From the NCBI RefSeq assembly GCF_000420425.1, contig NZ_ATUX01000007.1, forward strand, positions 310,001-374,000: a DNA stretch of 64,000 bases, given 5' to 3'. This DNA is from Schaalia vaccimaxillae DSM 15804. Its GTDB lineage: Bacteria; Actinomycetota; Actinomycetes; Actinomycetales; Actinomycetaceae. Both the position numbers and the translations under genes were made by a program. Every line of letters starts with the position of its first letter. The first letter of the stretch is position 1. Shown here one piece after another: positions 63,870-64,000 of the stretch. Under the pieces are notes generated by a model, which saw nothing but the letters and a program-made list of their open reading frames with translations, made no database searches and was not told where the DNA came from.

Positions 63870-64000
63870 ATGAGTCAGGACATCGAAGGCTACGAGAACA
63901 ATCTCGAGCTTGAGCTTTTCCGCGAGTACCGCGATGTGATCGGATTGTTTAAATACGTCGTGGAGACTGAACGGCGTTTCTATTTGTGTAATCACGTTGA
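63870..64000 (+). CDS. DUF2469 protein, N-terminal part (runs off the window)
   Basis: The frame is open to the right edge (43 complete codons). MSQDIEGYENNLELELFREY and RDVIGLFKYVVETERRFYL are the characteristic start of the actinobacterial DUF2469 family, a short acidic protein of unknown function that often follows rnhB, as here. I chose ATG 63870 because GGGGGAT lies about nine bases upstream. ATG 63852, six codons earlier, is possible. Confidence 0.88.
   Translation, partial: MSQDIEGYENNLELELFREYRDVIGLFKYVVETERRFYLCNHV

Overview
The window is a contiguous piece of an actinobacterial chromosome, most likely from the family Actinomycetaceae (Actinomyces/Schaalia-like). The evidence is a type I fatty acid synthase next to acyl-CoA carboxylase genes, a HrdB/SigA-type sigma factor with a long Lys/Ser-rich then acidic N-terminus, a PASTA kinase beside an Rv2175c-like regulator, a class II DAHP synthase, a pyrophosphate-type phosphofructokinase, DUF3043 and DUF2469 proteins, and frequent GTG starts in moderately GC-rich DNA. 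I saw no rRNA, tRNA, CRISPR array, insertion sequence or prophage. The genus is an inference.

Region 1 (1-9.1 kb): a minus-strand lipid operon birA - accC/BCCP - accD - fas (fas runs off the left edge), diverging from the translation factor ettA. Region 2 (9.2-15.7 kb): thioesterase tesB, then malQ with single-domain PTS IIA and IIB proteins but no IIC, an MFS exporter and a Cof-type phosphatase. Region 3 (15.8-30.1 kb) is the most distinctive. It holds three family 3 glycoside hydrolases of three different architectures (a lipoprotein, a domain-permuted enzyme with a membrane segment at each end, and a cytoplasmic-looking enzyme), a small lipoprotein, a GtrA-like flippase, a GT2 glycosyltransferase, an AgrC-like kinase with a LytTR response regulator, and UDP-galactopyranose mutase. 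Two promoters here carry the same two-copy direct repeat (10-bp units on a 21-bp period, 32 bp upstream of a -10 box). This is the geometry expected for a LytTR regulator.

Region 4 (30.1-42.5 kb): an AEC transporter, a MetP/MetS-type amino-acid importer whose small subunit is 51 residues, a HAD phosphatase, a SPOUT RNA methylase, pyrD, a DUF3043 protein, an M20 peptidase with a divergent glycerate-kinase homologue, an A-type Fe-S carrier, an FKBP lipoprotein, a receiver-domain protein and trpD. Region 5 (42.5-51.6 kb) recalls the Rv2173-Rv2192 neighbourhood of Mycobacterium tuberculosis: trpD, a DEDD-exonuclease/GIY-YIG gene (broken here), plsC, PPi-PFK coupled to DAHP synthase, the PASTA kinase, the Rv2175c-like protein and a polyprenyl diphosphate synthase.

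Region 6 (51.7-64 kb) is housekeeping: rpoD, ftsY, ffh, an amidohydrolase, a frameshifted inositol-monophosphatase gene, then rpsP - khpA - rimM - trmD - rplS - lepB - rnhB - DUF2469. Here trmD is fused to a GNAT acetyltransferase domain.

Two genes read as broken. The exonuclease gene has an in-frame TGA and a later -1 frameshift. The IMPase gene has one -1 frameshift. Both frameshifts lie in C4A3-4 runs.
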